Counted from the first letter of the stretch, positions 5,458 to 14,125 are shown. The stretch: DNA of 16,499 nucleotides from Syntrophomonas sp. (GCA_003444615.1 DLUN01000043.1:4116-20614); one strand, 5' to 3'. The notes: generated from the letters alone by a model not told the origin. A program made the numbers and translations.

Positions 5458-6708
5458 TTATCTTTGATTTATCCGGTTCTTATATCTATATACTCTATTT
5501 TCCCAGGTCCGGATAGTTATTTCATCTTCACTCAAGGATAGTAAATACTCTGGCAAAATGGGCGTTTTACCTCGTCCTTCTGGGGCATTGATAATATAGG
5601 TTGGTACTGCTAAACCAGAGGTAAAGCCTCTTAGTTTTTCCATAATACCCATGCCCGTTTCAATGGGGGTAATAAAATGGGAAGTTCCCTTAACCTGTTT
5701 AGCATGAAATATATAGTATGGTCTTACTCGTATTTTCAACAGTTCTTGGTTAAGTTTTTTCATAATGTGAACATCATCATTGATATCCCTTAGTAAAACC
5801 GCTTGGTTCCCCAGTACAACTCCAGCCTTTATTAAACGATCGCAAGCCTGTTTAGCCTCCAGAGTAACTTCCAAGGGTGTGTTAAACTGGGTATTTAGAT
5901 ATATAGGAGGATGCTTTTCCAAAACAGCACAGAGCTCCGGGGTAATGCGCTGGGGCAGCGTAACGGGAGTGCGGGACCCCAACCGTTTAATCTCCACATG
6001 AGGAATCTGATCTAATTCACCCAGGAGCCAATCCAGGGTTCGATTGCTCAGCATGAGTGCGTCGCCCCCGGTGATCAACACATCTCTTATCTCGGGGTTG
6101 TTACGCACATAGGTTAGTGCTTCCTCCATTTGCTGACGAGTACAGTGGTGATCTTCTTCTCCAAAATTACGTCGTCTTTGGCAGTGCCGGCAGTACATGG
6201 CACATTGATTGGTAACATTAATAATTAAACGATCCGGATAACGCCGGGTGATCCGACTGGCAGGACTTGTTTGGGTTTCACACATGGGATCAGCAGACCC
6301 ATGGTTATCCCATACTTCTAAAATGCTAGGCACGGCTTGTTTATAAATCGGAGAATCGTGATAGTTTTCGAAATCAATCAGACTAAGATAATAAGGTGAA
6401 ATACCCCAGCGGAATCGCTTGCTAATCTGCTTTAGTTCCTCAACTTCCTTTTCAGGCAGATTCAGCAAAAACTGTAATGGCTCTACGTCGGTAATGCGAT
6501 GCTTCATCTGCCAAACCCAATCATCCCAGTTCTCTTGGGTAGCATCGAAGTATTCTAGTATCTTTTGCCTATTTTCAAGGATTCTATCCTGCACTCTAAA
6601 CCCGGTTTCAATGAAAGGTTCAACGCTGAGATAATCGCTAATACTTTCCCGTAGTTCTTCAGCTCTTTGCAATGATAGATTGCGGTTTACAACTTCTTCC
6701 TGAGACAT
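5458..6708 (-). CDS. eam: Glutamate 2,3-aminomutase (lysine 2,3-aminomutase family)
   Basis: This 416-residue radical SAM, PLP-dependent enzyme carries CX3CX2C (C169, C173, C176 in QCAMYCRHCQRRR) and the PLP-binding Lys381 in EGRGKTP. In lysine 2,3-aminomutase two aspartates (Asp293 and Asp330 in the Clostridium subterminale enzyme) bind the substrate side-chain amine. Here those positions are Lys337 (FHAKQVKGTSHF) and Asn374 (IINAPEG), with the same 37-residue spacing. That is the pair reported for Clostridium difficile glutamate 2,3-aminomutase (Lys332 and Asn369). The enzyme should convert L-glutamate to beta-glutamate, a compatible solute. The start is the ATG at 6706-6708, 8 bases after AAGGAGG; an upstream TTG (6747) lies inside the leader. 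A c-di-AMP riboswitch controls the leader. Automatic annotation would likely say lysine 2,3-aminomutase; biochemical proof is absent. Confidence 0.88.
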   Translation of the reverse strand: MSQEEVVNRNLSLQRAEELRESISDYLSVEPFIETGFRVQDRILENRQKILEYFDATQENWDDWVWQMKHRITDVEPLQFLLNLPEKEVEELKQISKRFRWGISPYYLSLIDFENYHDSPIYKQAVPSILEVWDNHGSADPMCETQTSPASRITRRYPDRLIINVTNQCAMYCRHCQRRRNFGEEDHHCTRQQMEEALTYVRNNPEIRDVLITGGDALMLSNRTLDWLLGELDQIPHVEIKRLGSRTPVTLPQRITPELCAVLEKHPPIYLNTQFNTPLEVTLEAKQACDRLIKAGVVLGNQAVLLRDINDDVHIMKKLNQELLKIRVRPYYIFHAKQVKGTSHFITPIETGMGIMEKLRGFTSGLAVPTYIINAPEGRGKTPILPEYLLSLSEDEITIRTWENRVYRYKNRINQR

Positions 6709-6710
6709 GC

Positions 6711-6744
6711 AAAAACCCTCCTTCTTCTTAAATTTTGCGGAGGG
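6711..6744 (-). promoter_or_regulatory. Ribosome-site-masking, terminator-like hairpin (riboswitch expression platform)
   Basis: On the minus strand CCCTCC (6739-6744) pairs with GGAGGG (6716-6721), which includes the Shine-Dalgarno sequence of the aminomutase gene, and five T follow (6711-6715). The stem could block ribosomes, end transcription, or both. A run of G just after the aptamer (minus strand, 6777-6782) could pair with CCCTCC instead and free the site. Confidence 0.55.
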
Positions 6745-6788
6745 CAACTAACCTGTAAGCTATATATTGTTACAGTACCCCCCAAACG

Positions 6789-6899
6789 ACGCTTACGAAG
6801 TTAGCTGACGGGTGGGGGCTGCTGGGTAGCCCCTCAGGCTACATACCTGATTAACCCCAAAAATCGGGTCCTCCGCTCTGCCTATTGCAGACTCAGCGC
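6789..6899 (-). ncRNA. Cyclic di-AMP riboswitch (ydaO/yuaA class)
   Basis: The minus strand carries the hallmark 3' block CCCGTCAGCTAACTTCGTAA followed by GCGTC, almost identical to the conserved end of ydaO aptamers. Further in the 5' direction are AGAGCGGAGGACCC, TGGGGTTAATC and a GGGGC/GCCCC hairpin, in the order seen in the class. The closing stem pairs GCGCT (6895-6899) with AGCGT (6789-6793). Known members are off-switches: ligand binding lowers expression of the downstream gene, commonly osmolyte uptake, potassium or cell-wall genes. Here the downstream gene is glutamate 2,3-aminomutase, so high c-di-AMP should reduce beta-glutamate synthesis. The class call rests on motif recognition, without a covariance-model search. 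Confidence 0.93.
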
Positions 6900-6927
6900 T
6901 CTAAGATACTTTTGAGTTTCTTATTTA

Positions 6928-6956
6928 ATTATAAAAGATAACAATTGCCGGCTCAA
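6928..6956 (-). promoter_or_regulatory. Promoter of the riboswitch-aminomutase transcript
   Basis: On the minus strand TTGAGC (6951-6956) is followed after 17 bases by a perfect TATAAT (6928-6933). It lies about 30 bases before the aptamer and overlaps the last codons of the MgtC-like gene. Confidence 0.8.
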
Positions 6957-7378
6957 CCACCCTTGTTTAACTTTTTTCCTTTGATTATTGTCCCTGTGCC
7001 CCAATATATCAATATTACTATTAATACTGCCGCTGTAGATGCCTGTTTTAAGCCCGCGCCTACCAGCATGCCCACAATAGCAGTGAGCCATAAACTAGCT
7101 GATACAGACAATCCTCTCACCTGGTTATTCTCGCTTATCCATATCAGACCAGTACCAATAAAGCCCAGAGCAGATACAATTTGCGCCGATAATCTTCCCG
7201 GATCACTAAACCAGGGGCCAGCTATTACTTTATAAAACTCGGTGGAAGTCACTGTAATAAGCGCTGCTCCCGCAGCCACAAAGCCAAACATACGTGCACT
7301 GCGGGCATTAGTAGAAAACATGCCTATAATTAAACCTACCAGTCCGGCTGCTAATATACGGATAACAAATTCTAACAT
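6953..7378 (-). CDS. MgtC/SapB-family membrane protein
   Basis: The 141-residue hydrophobic protein has four or five membrane segments and typical MgtC/SapB features: an N-terminal RILAAGLVGLIIGMFSTNA, a conserved ARSARMFGFVAAGAALI segment and SALGFIGTGLIW followed by RGLSVSASLWLTAIVG. It lacks the C-terminal soluble domain of virulence-type MgtC, so it resembles the short SapB-like form of unclear function. The ATG (7376-7378) lies 2 bases past the guaB stop in TGATAATG; a GTG at 7384 overlapping that stop is an alternative. No ribosome binding site is visible, so translation probably depends on guaB. Magnesium transport should not be assumed. Confidence 0.85.
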   Translation of the reverse strand: MLEFVIRILAAGLVGLIIGMFSTNARSARMFGFVAAGAALITVTSTEFYKVIAGPWFSDPGRLSAQIVSALGFIGTGLIWISENNQVRGLSVSASLWLTAIVGMLVGAGLKQASTAAVLIVILIYWGTGTIIKGKKLNKGG

Positions 7379-7380
7379 TA

Positions 7381-8832
<1,452 letters not shown>

Positions 8833-8864
8833 CTAATAACGGCCTCCTTTGTGAAATTTAAGTA

Positions 8865-8893
8865 ATATTAACTTATCGACAGCTATTTTTCAA
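8865..8893 (-). promoter_or_regulatory. Promoter of guaB
   Basis: On the minus strand TTGAAA (8888-8893) and TAATAT (8865-8870) are 17 bases apart. It lies between the upstream terminator (8914-8935) and the guaB start. Confidence 0.6.
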
Positions 8894-8913
8894 GGTTTAT
8901 AGTAGACAGAAAT

Positions 8914-8935
8914 AAAAAAAGAGGCTAATCGCCTC
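8914..8935 (-). terminator. Terminator of the small HTH gene
   Basis: On the minus strand GAGGC (8931-8935) and GCCTC (8921-8925) form a stem with a 5-base loop, followed by seven T (8914-8920). The stop codon of the HTH gene lies inside the hairpin. Confidence 0.88.
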
Positions 8936-9161
8936 CTTGAACTGAACCTATGCCATAACGAAAAAAGTGATCCTGCAGCTTTTCGATAGTCCCTTCACTG
9001 ACTTGAAACTGCTCAGCCATTTCGGATATACTGGCCTGGTTTTTAATAGATTCGATAAACTCATCAAAATCCACGCCTGCTTCCTCAGTCATCTCATTTA
9101 ATGATTGAATTCGGCTCCAGGGAGGCCAACGTCCTGTACCATTGTTGTCTAGTTTGGCCAT
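8925..9161 (-). CDS. Small helix-turn-helix protein of unknown role
   Basis: The 78-residue protein has an N-terminal polar part (GTGRWPPWSRIQSLNEMTEEAG) and a helix-turn-helix-like part (ASISEMAEQFQVSEGTIEKL) at about residues 40-60. It resembles small conserved clostridial proteins without an assigned function. The start was moved to the ATG at 9159-9161, which has AAAGGGGGTG a few bases upstream, rather than a GTG at 9194. It lies downstream of ylmC but is separated from it by a terminator (9221-9242), so it probably has its own promoter, which I could not identify. A DNA-binding role is suggested only by the helix-turn-helix pattern. Confidence 0.75.
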   Translation of the reverse strand: MAKLDNNGTGRWPPWSRIQSLNEMTEEAGVDFDEFIESIKNQASISEMAEQFQVSEGTIEKLQDHFFRYGIGSVQGGD

Positions 9162-9220
9162 GTATTCACCCCCTTTAAGCCTTAGCTTTGCCACTGAGCA
9201 ACTTGTTTCATACCTATAAA

Positions 9221-9242
9221 AAGAAAAAAGCCTGTGGGCTTT
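9221..9242 (-). terminator. Terminator after ylmC
   Basis: On the minus strand AAAGCC (9237-9242) pairs with GGCTTT (9227-9232) around a CACA loop, and a T-rich tract TTTTCTT follows (9221-9227). It ends the dut-ylmC part of the operon. Confidence 0.85.
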
Positions 9243-9256
9243 ACTCTAATTACAAT

Positions 9257-9526
9257 TTATATAGTATGATTCTTCATGCGCATATGAGTATTATCCAAAT
9301 CCACCACTATAACCTCACGGCCAATTTTTTTAACCGCATCCCAAGGTATCACCAACTTCTGGCGATCAGCCCAAAAAGTAAAAGCGTTACCGCGGTTAGG
9401 AAGAATAATGGACACAATATCACCGGTCTCTTGATTCACCAGCATATCTGATTCCCCTACCGTCCCCATACGCATGCCATCAAAAATATTCACCATCTCT
9501 TTACCTACCAGTTCATTAAGTCGCAC
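9257..9526 (-). CDS. ymxH: YlmC/YmxH-family sporulation-associated PRC-barrel protein
   Basis: The 89-residue protein is a single PRC-barrel domain: MRLNELVGKEMVNIFDGMRMG, GTVGESDMLVNQETGDI, and a final WDAVKKIGREVIVVDLD strand. In Bacillus the paralogues YlmC and YmxH are made during sporulation, and ymxH sits just after the M16 peptidase gene mlpA. Here only dut separates the two, which supports the ymxH name. The start is GTG (9524-9526), with a GGAGGG site about 7 bases upstream that overlaps the dut stop codon. Molecular function is unknown in the family. Confidence 0.88.
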   Translation of the reverse strand: MRLNELVGKEMVNIFDGMRMGTVGESDMLVNQETGDIVSIILPNRGNAFTFWADRQKLVIPWDAVKKIGREVIVVDLDNTHMRMKNHTI

Positions 9527-9537
9527 TGTTGTCCCTC

Positions 9538-9975
9538 CTATACGCCGGTATGGCCAAACCCACCGTCTCCTCGCCCAGTTTCATCCAGGTTTTCTACTTC
9601 CACCAGTTGGGCTTGTTGGACAGGGGCAAAGACCATTTGGGCTATTCGTTCACCCCTTTTCAAAATATACTCTTTGTCCCCTAAGTTTATTACCAGTACT
9701 TTTATTTCTCCCCGGTAGTCAGCATCTATGGTACCGGGAGTGTTTAGTACAGTGATCCCATGCTTGAGAGCTAGTCCACTGCGAGGACGTATCTGCGCCT
9801 CCCACCCCGTCGGTAAGGCGATAGCTAAACCGGTAGGAATTAGATGCCTCTCTCCCGGTTTGAGGCATATATCCTCTTGATGGGCAGCATACAAATCCAC
9901 CCCCGATGATCCTGGCGTCATATAACTGGGTAAAGGTAAATCAAAGGAGTGCAACCGTTTAAGCTTAATTCTCAT
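9538..9975 (-). CDS. dut: Deoxyuridine 5'-triphosphate nucleotidohydrolase (dUTPase)
   Basis: The 145-residue enzyme hydrolyses dUTP to dUMP and pyrophosphate, keeping uracil out of DNA and supplying dTMP synthesis. All five trimeric dUTPase motifs are present: [10 protein letters not shown] (21-30), [12 protein letters not shown] (63-74), TIDADYRGE with the catalytic Asp pair (82-90), [10 protein letters not shown] (107-116) and the C-terminal arm [11 protein letters not shown] (134-144). The arm carries His where Ser is common, and I do not regard this as unusual. The ATG lies 6 bases after the M16 peptidase stop, with a weak GGAG upstream, and ymxH follows 11 bases later, so it is part of the same operon. 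Confidence 0.96.
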   Translation of the reverse strand: MRIKLKRLHSFDLPLPSYMTPGSSGVDLYAAHQEDICLKPGERHLIPTGLAIALPTGWEAQIRPRSGLALKHGITVLNTPGTIDADYRGEIKVLVINLGDKEYILKRGERIAQMVFAPVQQAQLVEVENLDETGRGDGGFGHTGV

Positions 9976-9981
9976 ATTCTA

Positions 9982-11250
9982 TTAACTCCACCAGTTCTTA
10001 AACTCATTTTCCACATTGGCCAAAGCTTCTTCAGTACCTATAGCTGCCAGAGAAAAAGAGTCCCAAGATAAGATTTCCGCTGCAAATTGGTTAACCTGCT
10101 CACGGTTGACAGCCATAATTCGCTCTATAACTTCTTCTACTGGCACCAACCGGTCATACATAAGCAATGCTTTTCCCAACCGACTCATGCGGTTCATAAC
10201 ACTTTCTAACCCCATGTAAATGCTGGATTTTATTAAACGCTGTGTACGATGAACTTCTTCATCGGTTACTCCTTCGCGTAGGAACCGGTCCAATTCGGAG
10301 TAAAGAGCTTCAAAAAAGCTGCTTAGCTTGCCTGGGCCTGTACCAACATATATAGAATAAGCACCCGTATCGGAATAATTGGCGGGCGAAGAATACACTG
10401 AGTAAGCTAGTCCCCGCTCCTCTCGCAAAGCCTGAAATAATCGAGAGCTAAGTCCACCGCCTAAAATTGAATTCATAATGTTTTGGGTAAAACGCCGCTC
10501 ATCAAAATAGGATATCCCTGGAACTCCCAAACATATCTGCACCTGTTCCGTATCCTTGACCACCATATTGGTAAAGCGGGTTAATTGTTGAGGTGGCTTA
10601 GTAGAAAAGTCTGTTTCCCTAAAAGTTACTCTCTCAAGATGAGATTCTACCAAGTCTCTTATTTGCTGACTGTCCACATTGCCAGCTACCGCAATCACCA
10701 TATTAGCGGGTACATAGCTAGAGCGGTAAAAGTCATAAACTTGTTCCCGTTTAAACTGTGATACTGTTTCCAATGTACCCAGAATAGGTGAGCCCATGGA
10801 ATGCCCCTGCCATATTTTTTGGGCAAACACATCATGAATCAAATCGTCGGGAGTGTCTTCATACATATTAATTTCTTCGATTACTACCCCTTTTTCGGTT
10901 TCAAAATCTTTTTCATTAAAAGCTGAATTGAAAATCATATCGAAGAGAATGTCCATCCCATCTTGCAGGTTCTCATCCAGGGTACGAGCATATACACAAG
11001 TGTACTCTTTGGAAGTGTAGGCGTTTAACTGGCCGCCAATCCCTTCAAAACTCTCAGCTATTTCCCTAGCACTGCGCCGATGGGTACCCTTAAATAACAT
11101 GTGTTCAATGAAATGACTCCCACCAGACAGCTCTGGTGGTTCATGGCGAGAACCTACTTTGATGAAAATTCCTACGGCAGCCGATTTCAGATAAGGAATC
11201 TCCTCAACCACCAGCCTGGCTTTATTAGGCAATATCCAACTCTTAATCAT
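9982..11250 (-). CDS. mlpA: M16-family zinc metallopeptidase (MlpA/YmxG-like)
   Basis: The 422-residue protein carries the inverted zinc motif HFIEH (residues 46-50) with the downstream EKGVVIEEINMYED segment that supplies the third ligand. The C-terminal half has the RxxY-type substrate loop in GLSSRLFQALREERGLAYSV. The family (processing-peptidase-like, COG0612) acts in the cytoplasm as a two-lobed clam-shell protease. In Bacillus the orthologue follows pnp and ylxY, as here. The start is ATG 11248-11250, with GGAGG about 6 bases upstream; a TTG two codons earlier was rejected for poor spacing. The physiological substrate is unknown. Confidence 0.94.
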   Translation of the reverse strand: MIKSWILPNKARLVVEEIPYLKSAAVGIFIKVGSRHEPPELSGGSHFIEHMLFKGTHRRSAREIAESFEGIGGQLNAYTSKEYTCVYARTLDENLQDGMDILFDMIFNSAFNEKDFETEKGVVIEEINMYEDTPDDLIHDVFAQKIWQGHSMGSPILGTLETVSQFKREQVYDFYRSSYVPANMVIAVAGNVDSQQIRDLVESHLERVTFRETDFSTKPPQQLTRFTNMVVKDTEQVQICLGVPGISYFDERRFTQNIMNSILGGGLSSRLFQALREERGLAYSVYSSPANYSDTGAYSIYVGTGPGKLSSFFEALYSELDRFLREGVTDEEVHRTQRLIKSSIYMGLESVMNRMSRLGKALLMYDRLVPVEEVIERIMAVNREQVNQFAAEILSWDSFSLAAIGTEEALANVENEFKNWWS

Positions 11251-11296
11251 TTGCAACCTCCAACTCGACAGCTAGTAACATACTTCGGTTTCGGGC

Positions 11297-12424
11297 TTAA
11301 GATTCCTTTAATCTGCTCAGAAAATTCCTCAACCAGTTTTCTATCTTGTTTTCATGACTGTTAATATCTGCACCTACTAAAAGCGGCACACTCTCCACAT
11401 GTTTGTTATCAGCAAAAATACTGACACTTCCTACCCGGGTTCCTTTTTTCACTGGTATTTTAATTTGATAATCCATGTAAACGCGTTTTTCTATATTGGG
11501 TGTTCCTTCACCTATCCACAACACTACATCACGCTCTGGGACTATCGGGATCAATTGGCCCCCATGAGAAGGAATCTCCTTGAAAGTTTCCTCTTTCGCC
11601 AGTATTGTAATCTGTCGAGTTTCATGGAATCCATAATCTAGTAAACGGGCACAGTCTGCTTGCCGGTTCGCCGCATGGAGAGTAACGGCTATTAACTGGC
11701 GACCGTTTCGCTGGGCAGAGGCTACTAAACACTTGCCGGCAGCATTGGTAGTACCGGTTTTGATCCCATTGGCGCCTGGGTAAGATTCCAATAAAGTATT
11801 GGTGTTATTTAATATTAATGGTTCCCGGTAACTGGGATGTCTAAATTCTATTTGCCGGGATTTTACCAGCTCGGCAATCTCCGGAATGGTTAAAGCATAT
11901 CTGCCCAGTAAAGCTAAATCATAAACGGTGCTAAGATGATCCCGAGAGGGCAGTCCCGACGAATTTTCAAAATGGGTTTGGCTAGCCCCCAGCAAAAAAG
12001 CCTTTTTATTCATAAGATGAGCAAAAAACCTCTCGTCTCCTGCCACATGTTCGGCCAGTACCACCGCAGCATCATTGGCTGATTTTACTAAGGAGGCTTT
12101 AAGCAATTCCCTTATTTCCAGCTTTTGTCCAGCTTTGAGACCAATAGCATATTGAGGAGTATGAGCAGCCTTTTCGCTTACTGTGGCTACTTCACTTAAG
12201 TCAGCGTAATCAAGAACTACTATGGCGGTCAATATCTTAGTTGTACTGGCTACGGGACGGGGTTCATTGGCATTACGGCTTAAGATCAGCTGACCATTTT
12301 CACCATCCATAAGCCCGTAGTAACTGCTGGACATATAAGGAGCTGCTATAACTGGCGAGCATAGCCCCACTCCTAACTGGAGAAAAACAATTATCATTAG
12401 AGTTTTAAGTAGTTTGAGTATCAC
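11297..12424 (-). CDS. dacF: D-alanyl-D-alanine carboxypeptidase (penicillin-binding protein 5 family)
   Basis: The 375-residue exported serine peptidase trims the terminal D-Ala from peptidoglycan stem peptides. A signal peptide (MILKLLKTLMIIVFLQLGVG, ending near AAP) precedes the penicillin-binding domain with S60-T-T-K63, S115-A-N117 and K222-T-G224, then the PBP5-type C-terminal beta domain. The ending WLRNFLSRLKES could be an amphipathic membrane anchor. The start is GTG at 12422-12424, which overlaps the end of the ylxY gene by 20 bases; the binding site is weak, so coupling is likely. The dacF name follows the sporulation context and is less certain than the enzyme class; dacB is possible. 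Confidence 0.9.
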   Translation of the reverse strand: MILKLLKTLMIIVFLQLGVGLCSPVIAAPYMSSSYYGLMDGENGQLILSRNANEPRPVASTTKILTAIVVLDYADLSEVATVSEKAAHTPQYAIGLKAGQKLEIRELLKASLVKSANDAAVVLAEHVAGDERFFAHLMNKKAFLLGASQTHFENSSGLPSRDHLSTVYDLALLGRYALTIPEIAELVKSRQIEFRHPSYREPLILNNTNTLLESYPGANGIKTGTTNAAGKCLVASAQRNGRQLIAVTLHAANRQADCARLLDYGFHETRQITILAKEETFKEIPSHGGQLIPIVPERDVVLWIGEGTPNIEKRVYMDYQIKIPVKKGTRVGSVSIFADNKHVESVPLLVGADINSHENKIENWLRNFLSRLKES

Positions 12425-13154
12425 CTTTTATTTTTACATCCTTCATAATTACTATCTTTTCCACAGTAATCATTTTATAGCCATCTTGTTTTAGCTGGGT
12501 AAGCATGTCAGGTAGGGCTTTGGCAGTGGGCTCGGTAGGATGCATAAGTATTATGGCATCATTATGAACTTTATTAATTACTCTTTTTACAATAGTCTTT
12601 GGCTCCGGTCTTTGCCAGTCAATCGTGTCAACACTCCACATGGTAAGATGATAATCTAGTTCGGAGATAACAGCCATAAGCTGTCTGTTCTGCTCACCAT
12701 AAGGTGGTGTGAAAAAGGTAGTTTTACGCCCGGTTATTTTTTGGATAGCCTGTTCACCCTTTTTTATCTGCGTAGCCATTTGATCCCGGGTTAAAGTATT
12801 GAAATGCAAATGTTGGTAGCCATGATTTTGAATACTATGCCCCTCCTGTACCATCTCTTTTAAGAGATCCTGGTTCTTTTCAGCCCAAGTGCCTGTAACA
12901 TAAAAAGTGGCCAACGCCTCGTGTTTTTTGAATTCTGCTAACATCTGAGGGATATATTCTTCCCCCCAATCAACGTTTACGGTAATAGCTACATTTTTTT
13001 GGCCAGTATTGCCCTGGTATATTGGTTCAGCCATGTGGGTGGCAATACTGATATCGTTATAATACATGAAAGAAAAACCTAAGAAACCCGCTAGGAGTAC
13101 TGCAATAAATGCAGCACTCATCAGACCGCGCTTGGAAAAGTAATATATTCTCAT
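12405..13154 (-). CDS. ylxY: Polysaccharide deacetylase-family protein (YlxY/PdaB-like), possibly inactive
   Basis: The 249-residue protein has an N-terminal membrane anchor or signal (SAAFIAVLLAGFLGFSFMYY) and a NodB-type deacetylase domain. Motif 1, usually T-F-D-[IV]-S-W-G in this subgroup, reads TVNVDWGEEY, so the catalytic Asp is Asn and Asp appears two residues later. Motif 2 (NHGYQHLHF) keeps both His ligands. Motif 3 reads FTPPYGEQN, with Thr instead of Arg. HPTEPT near residue 215 is the C-terminal His motif. In Bacillus ylxY sits between pnp and mlpA, matching this place. The ATG at 13152-13154 overlaps the VanW-like stop as ATGA and has GGGAGG 10 bases upstream. Peptidoglycan or spore-coat sugar modification is possible, but activity is doubtful. 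Confidence 0.88.
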   Translation of the reverse strand: MRIYYFSKRGLMSAAFIAVLLAGFLGFSFMYYNDISIATHMAEPIYQGNTGQKNVAITVNVDWGEEYIPQMLAEFKKHEALATFYVTGTWAEKNQDLLKEMVQEGHSIQNHGYQHLHFNTLTRDQMATQIKKGEQAIQKITGRKTTFFTPPYGEQNRQLMAVISELDYHLTMWSVDTIDWQRPEPKTIVKRVINKVHNDAIILMHPTEPTAKALPDMLTQLKQDGYKMITVEKIVIMKDVKIKGDTQTT

Positions 13155-13960
13155 GCCTCTTTTTCCTCCCCCAGTATGGAAACCCATACTCTGCCCTCAC
13201 TTACGTGTGACTTGATAATTATCGGACTGCCCGTATGATTACGGATGCGCAGATCGTAACCCCCATAGGCTACAGCGGCATCCCGATTTGCAGGTACATA
13301 ATGTACTGGCTTGCTGTGTGGATGCCTTTCTATAATTTCTAACTCAGCCGCTAATGCGGCATTATAAACGGTACTGGAGACCTGGCACACCCCTCCTCCA
13401 TAATCATAATTGTTAGCCCCCATTAATATTACTGGTGCCGGCAAATACCCGCGTTCTGGAGTTCTTGGGCCTACTATCTCATTAAATGAAAACACTTGAT
13501 CCGGCCAGACTACCGTGTTATCAAGTGCTGTTGCTGCCAGCGCTATGTTGGATGACCTCTGTTGAGTCCCATAGATACTGGTAGAATATGAACCGATGGT
13601 GGAAAGCTTCTCTAGATCCTCACTTCTATATTTACTGGGAATGCTGTTTCTAACCAATGCTACTGACTGGTTAGCTTGAGCCTGCATAACATTATTTATA
13701 GTGCTTTGAACATCCACTATTATCCCAGGCTTTTCCGGAATAATACGGCCGGTCTTTTTGTCTATTTCCGGTTCTTGAGGAAGAAGCCACTCTTGCATGG
13801 CCATTTCCATAACCAAGCCTCTTACTTCCTCTCTTAACAAACCGCTAATGTCTTGACCTTCCAGTTTTACGCCAGGTTTTACACCGTAAATATCTCTAAT
13901 AAAACTATCTAGCCAGACACTGAGCATCGATAGACTTATAAAAAATGTGATCATTAACAA
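13151..13960 (-). CDS. VanW-like domain protein, membrane-anchored
   Basis: The product of up to 269 residues has an N-terminal hydrophobic segment (TFFISLSMLSVW) and then the VanW-type domain, recognisable from VVWPDQVFSFNEIVGPRT, RGYLPAPVI, YDYGGGVCQVSSTVYNAAL and the HSKPVHYVPANRDAAVAYGG block. VanW-like proteins occur near vancomycin-resistance and sporulation cell-wall genes, but their biochemical role is unknown. A resistance function should not be inferred here. Start is uncertain: TTG (13960) and ATG (13954) lack a ribosome binding site, and the frame stays open upstream with a basic stretch (KNKFYYIRVNSRY) but no usual start codon. It is the first gene of the downstream operon, with ylxY overlapping its stop. 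Confidence 0.85.
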   Translation of the reverse strand: MLMITFFISLSMLSVWLDSFIRDIYGVKPGVKLEGQDISGLLREEVRGLVMEMAMQEWLLPQEPEIDKKTGRIIPEKPGIIVDVQSTINNVMQAQANQSVALVRNSIPSKYRSEDLEKLSTIGSYSTSIYGTQQRSSNIALAATALDNTVVWPDQVFSFNEIVGPRTPERGYLPAPVILMGANNYDYGGGVCQVSSTVYNAALAAELEIIERHPHSKPVHYVPANRDAAVAYGGYDLRIRNHTGSPIIIKSHVSEGRVWVSILGEEKEA

Positions 13961-14105
13961 GTACCGGCTGTTAACGCGGATATAATAGAACTTATTCTTA
14001 AAAAATGTTGCCCACCCCTGTTGTCAAATATTCTCTAAATAATATTCCAGGATAAACCTATCTATGCGGTTTTCCCAAAGATAAAAGTTCCCAGAAAACA
14101 CAAAT

Positions 14106-14125
14106 AAACCGAGACAACTCGGTTT
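14106..14125 (-). terminator. Terminator after pnp
   Basis: On the minus strand AAACCGAG (14118-14125) pairs with CTCGGTTT (14106-14113) around a 4-base loop, with a moderately T-rich tail (ATTTGTGTTTTC). It separates pnp from the VanW-led operon. Strength is uncertain because the T tract is broken. Confidence 0.7.

Noticed and set aside
5458..6747. Calling the enzyme lysine 2,3-aminomutase with a TTG start at 6747
   Set aside because: The lysine-binding aspartates are absent, and the TTG lies in the leader hairpin with no suitable ribosome site; the ATG at 6708 has a good one.
6953..7378. Magnesium transporter MgtC
   Set aside because: The protein is the short SapB-like form; the family is not established as a magnesium transporter.
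9538..9975. His instead of Ser in dUTPase motif 5 as a functional oddity
   Set aside because: All catalytic residues are present, and I believe this variation is common in the family.
13151..13960. Vancomycin resistance determinant
   Set aside because: VanW-like domains are widespread without resistance, and no vanH, vanA or vanX genes are present.
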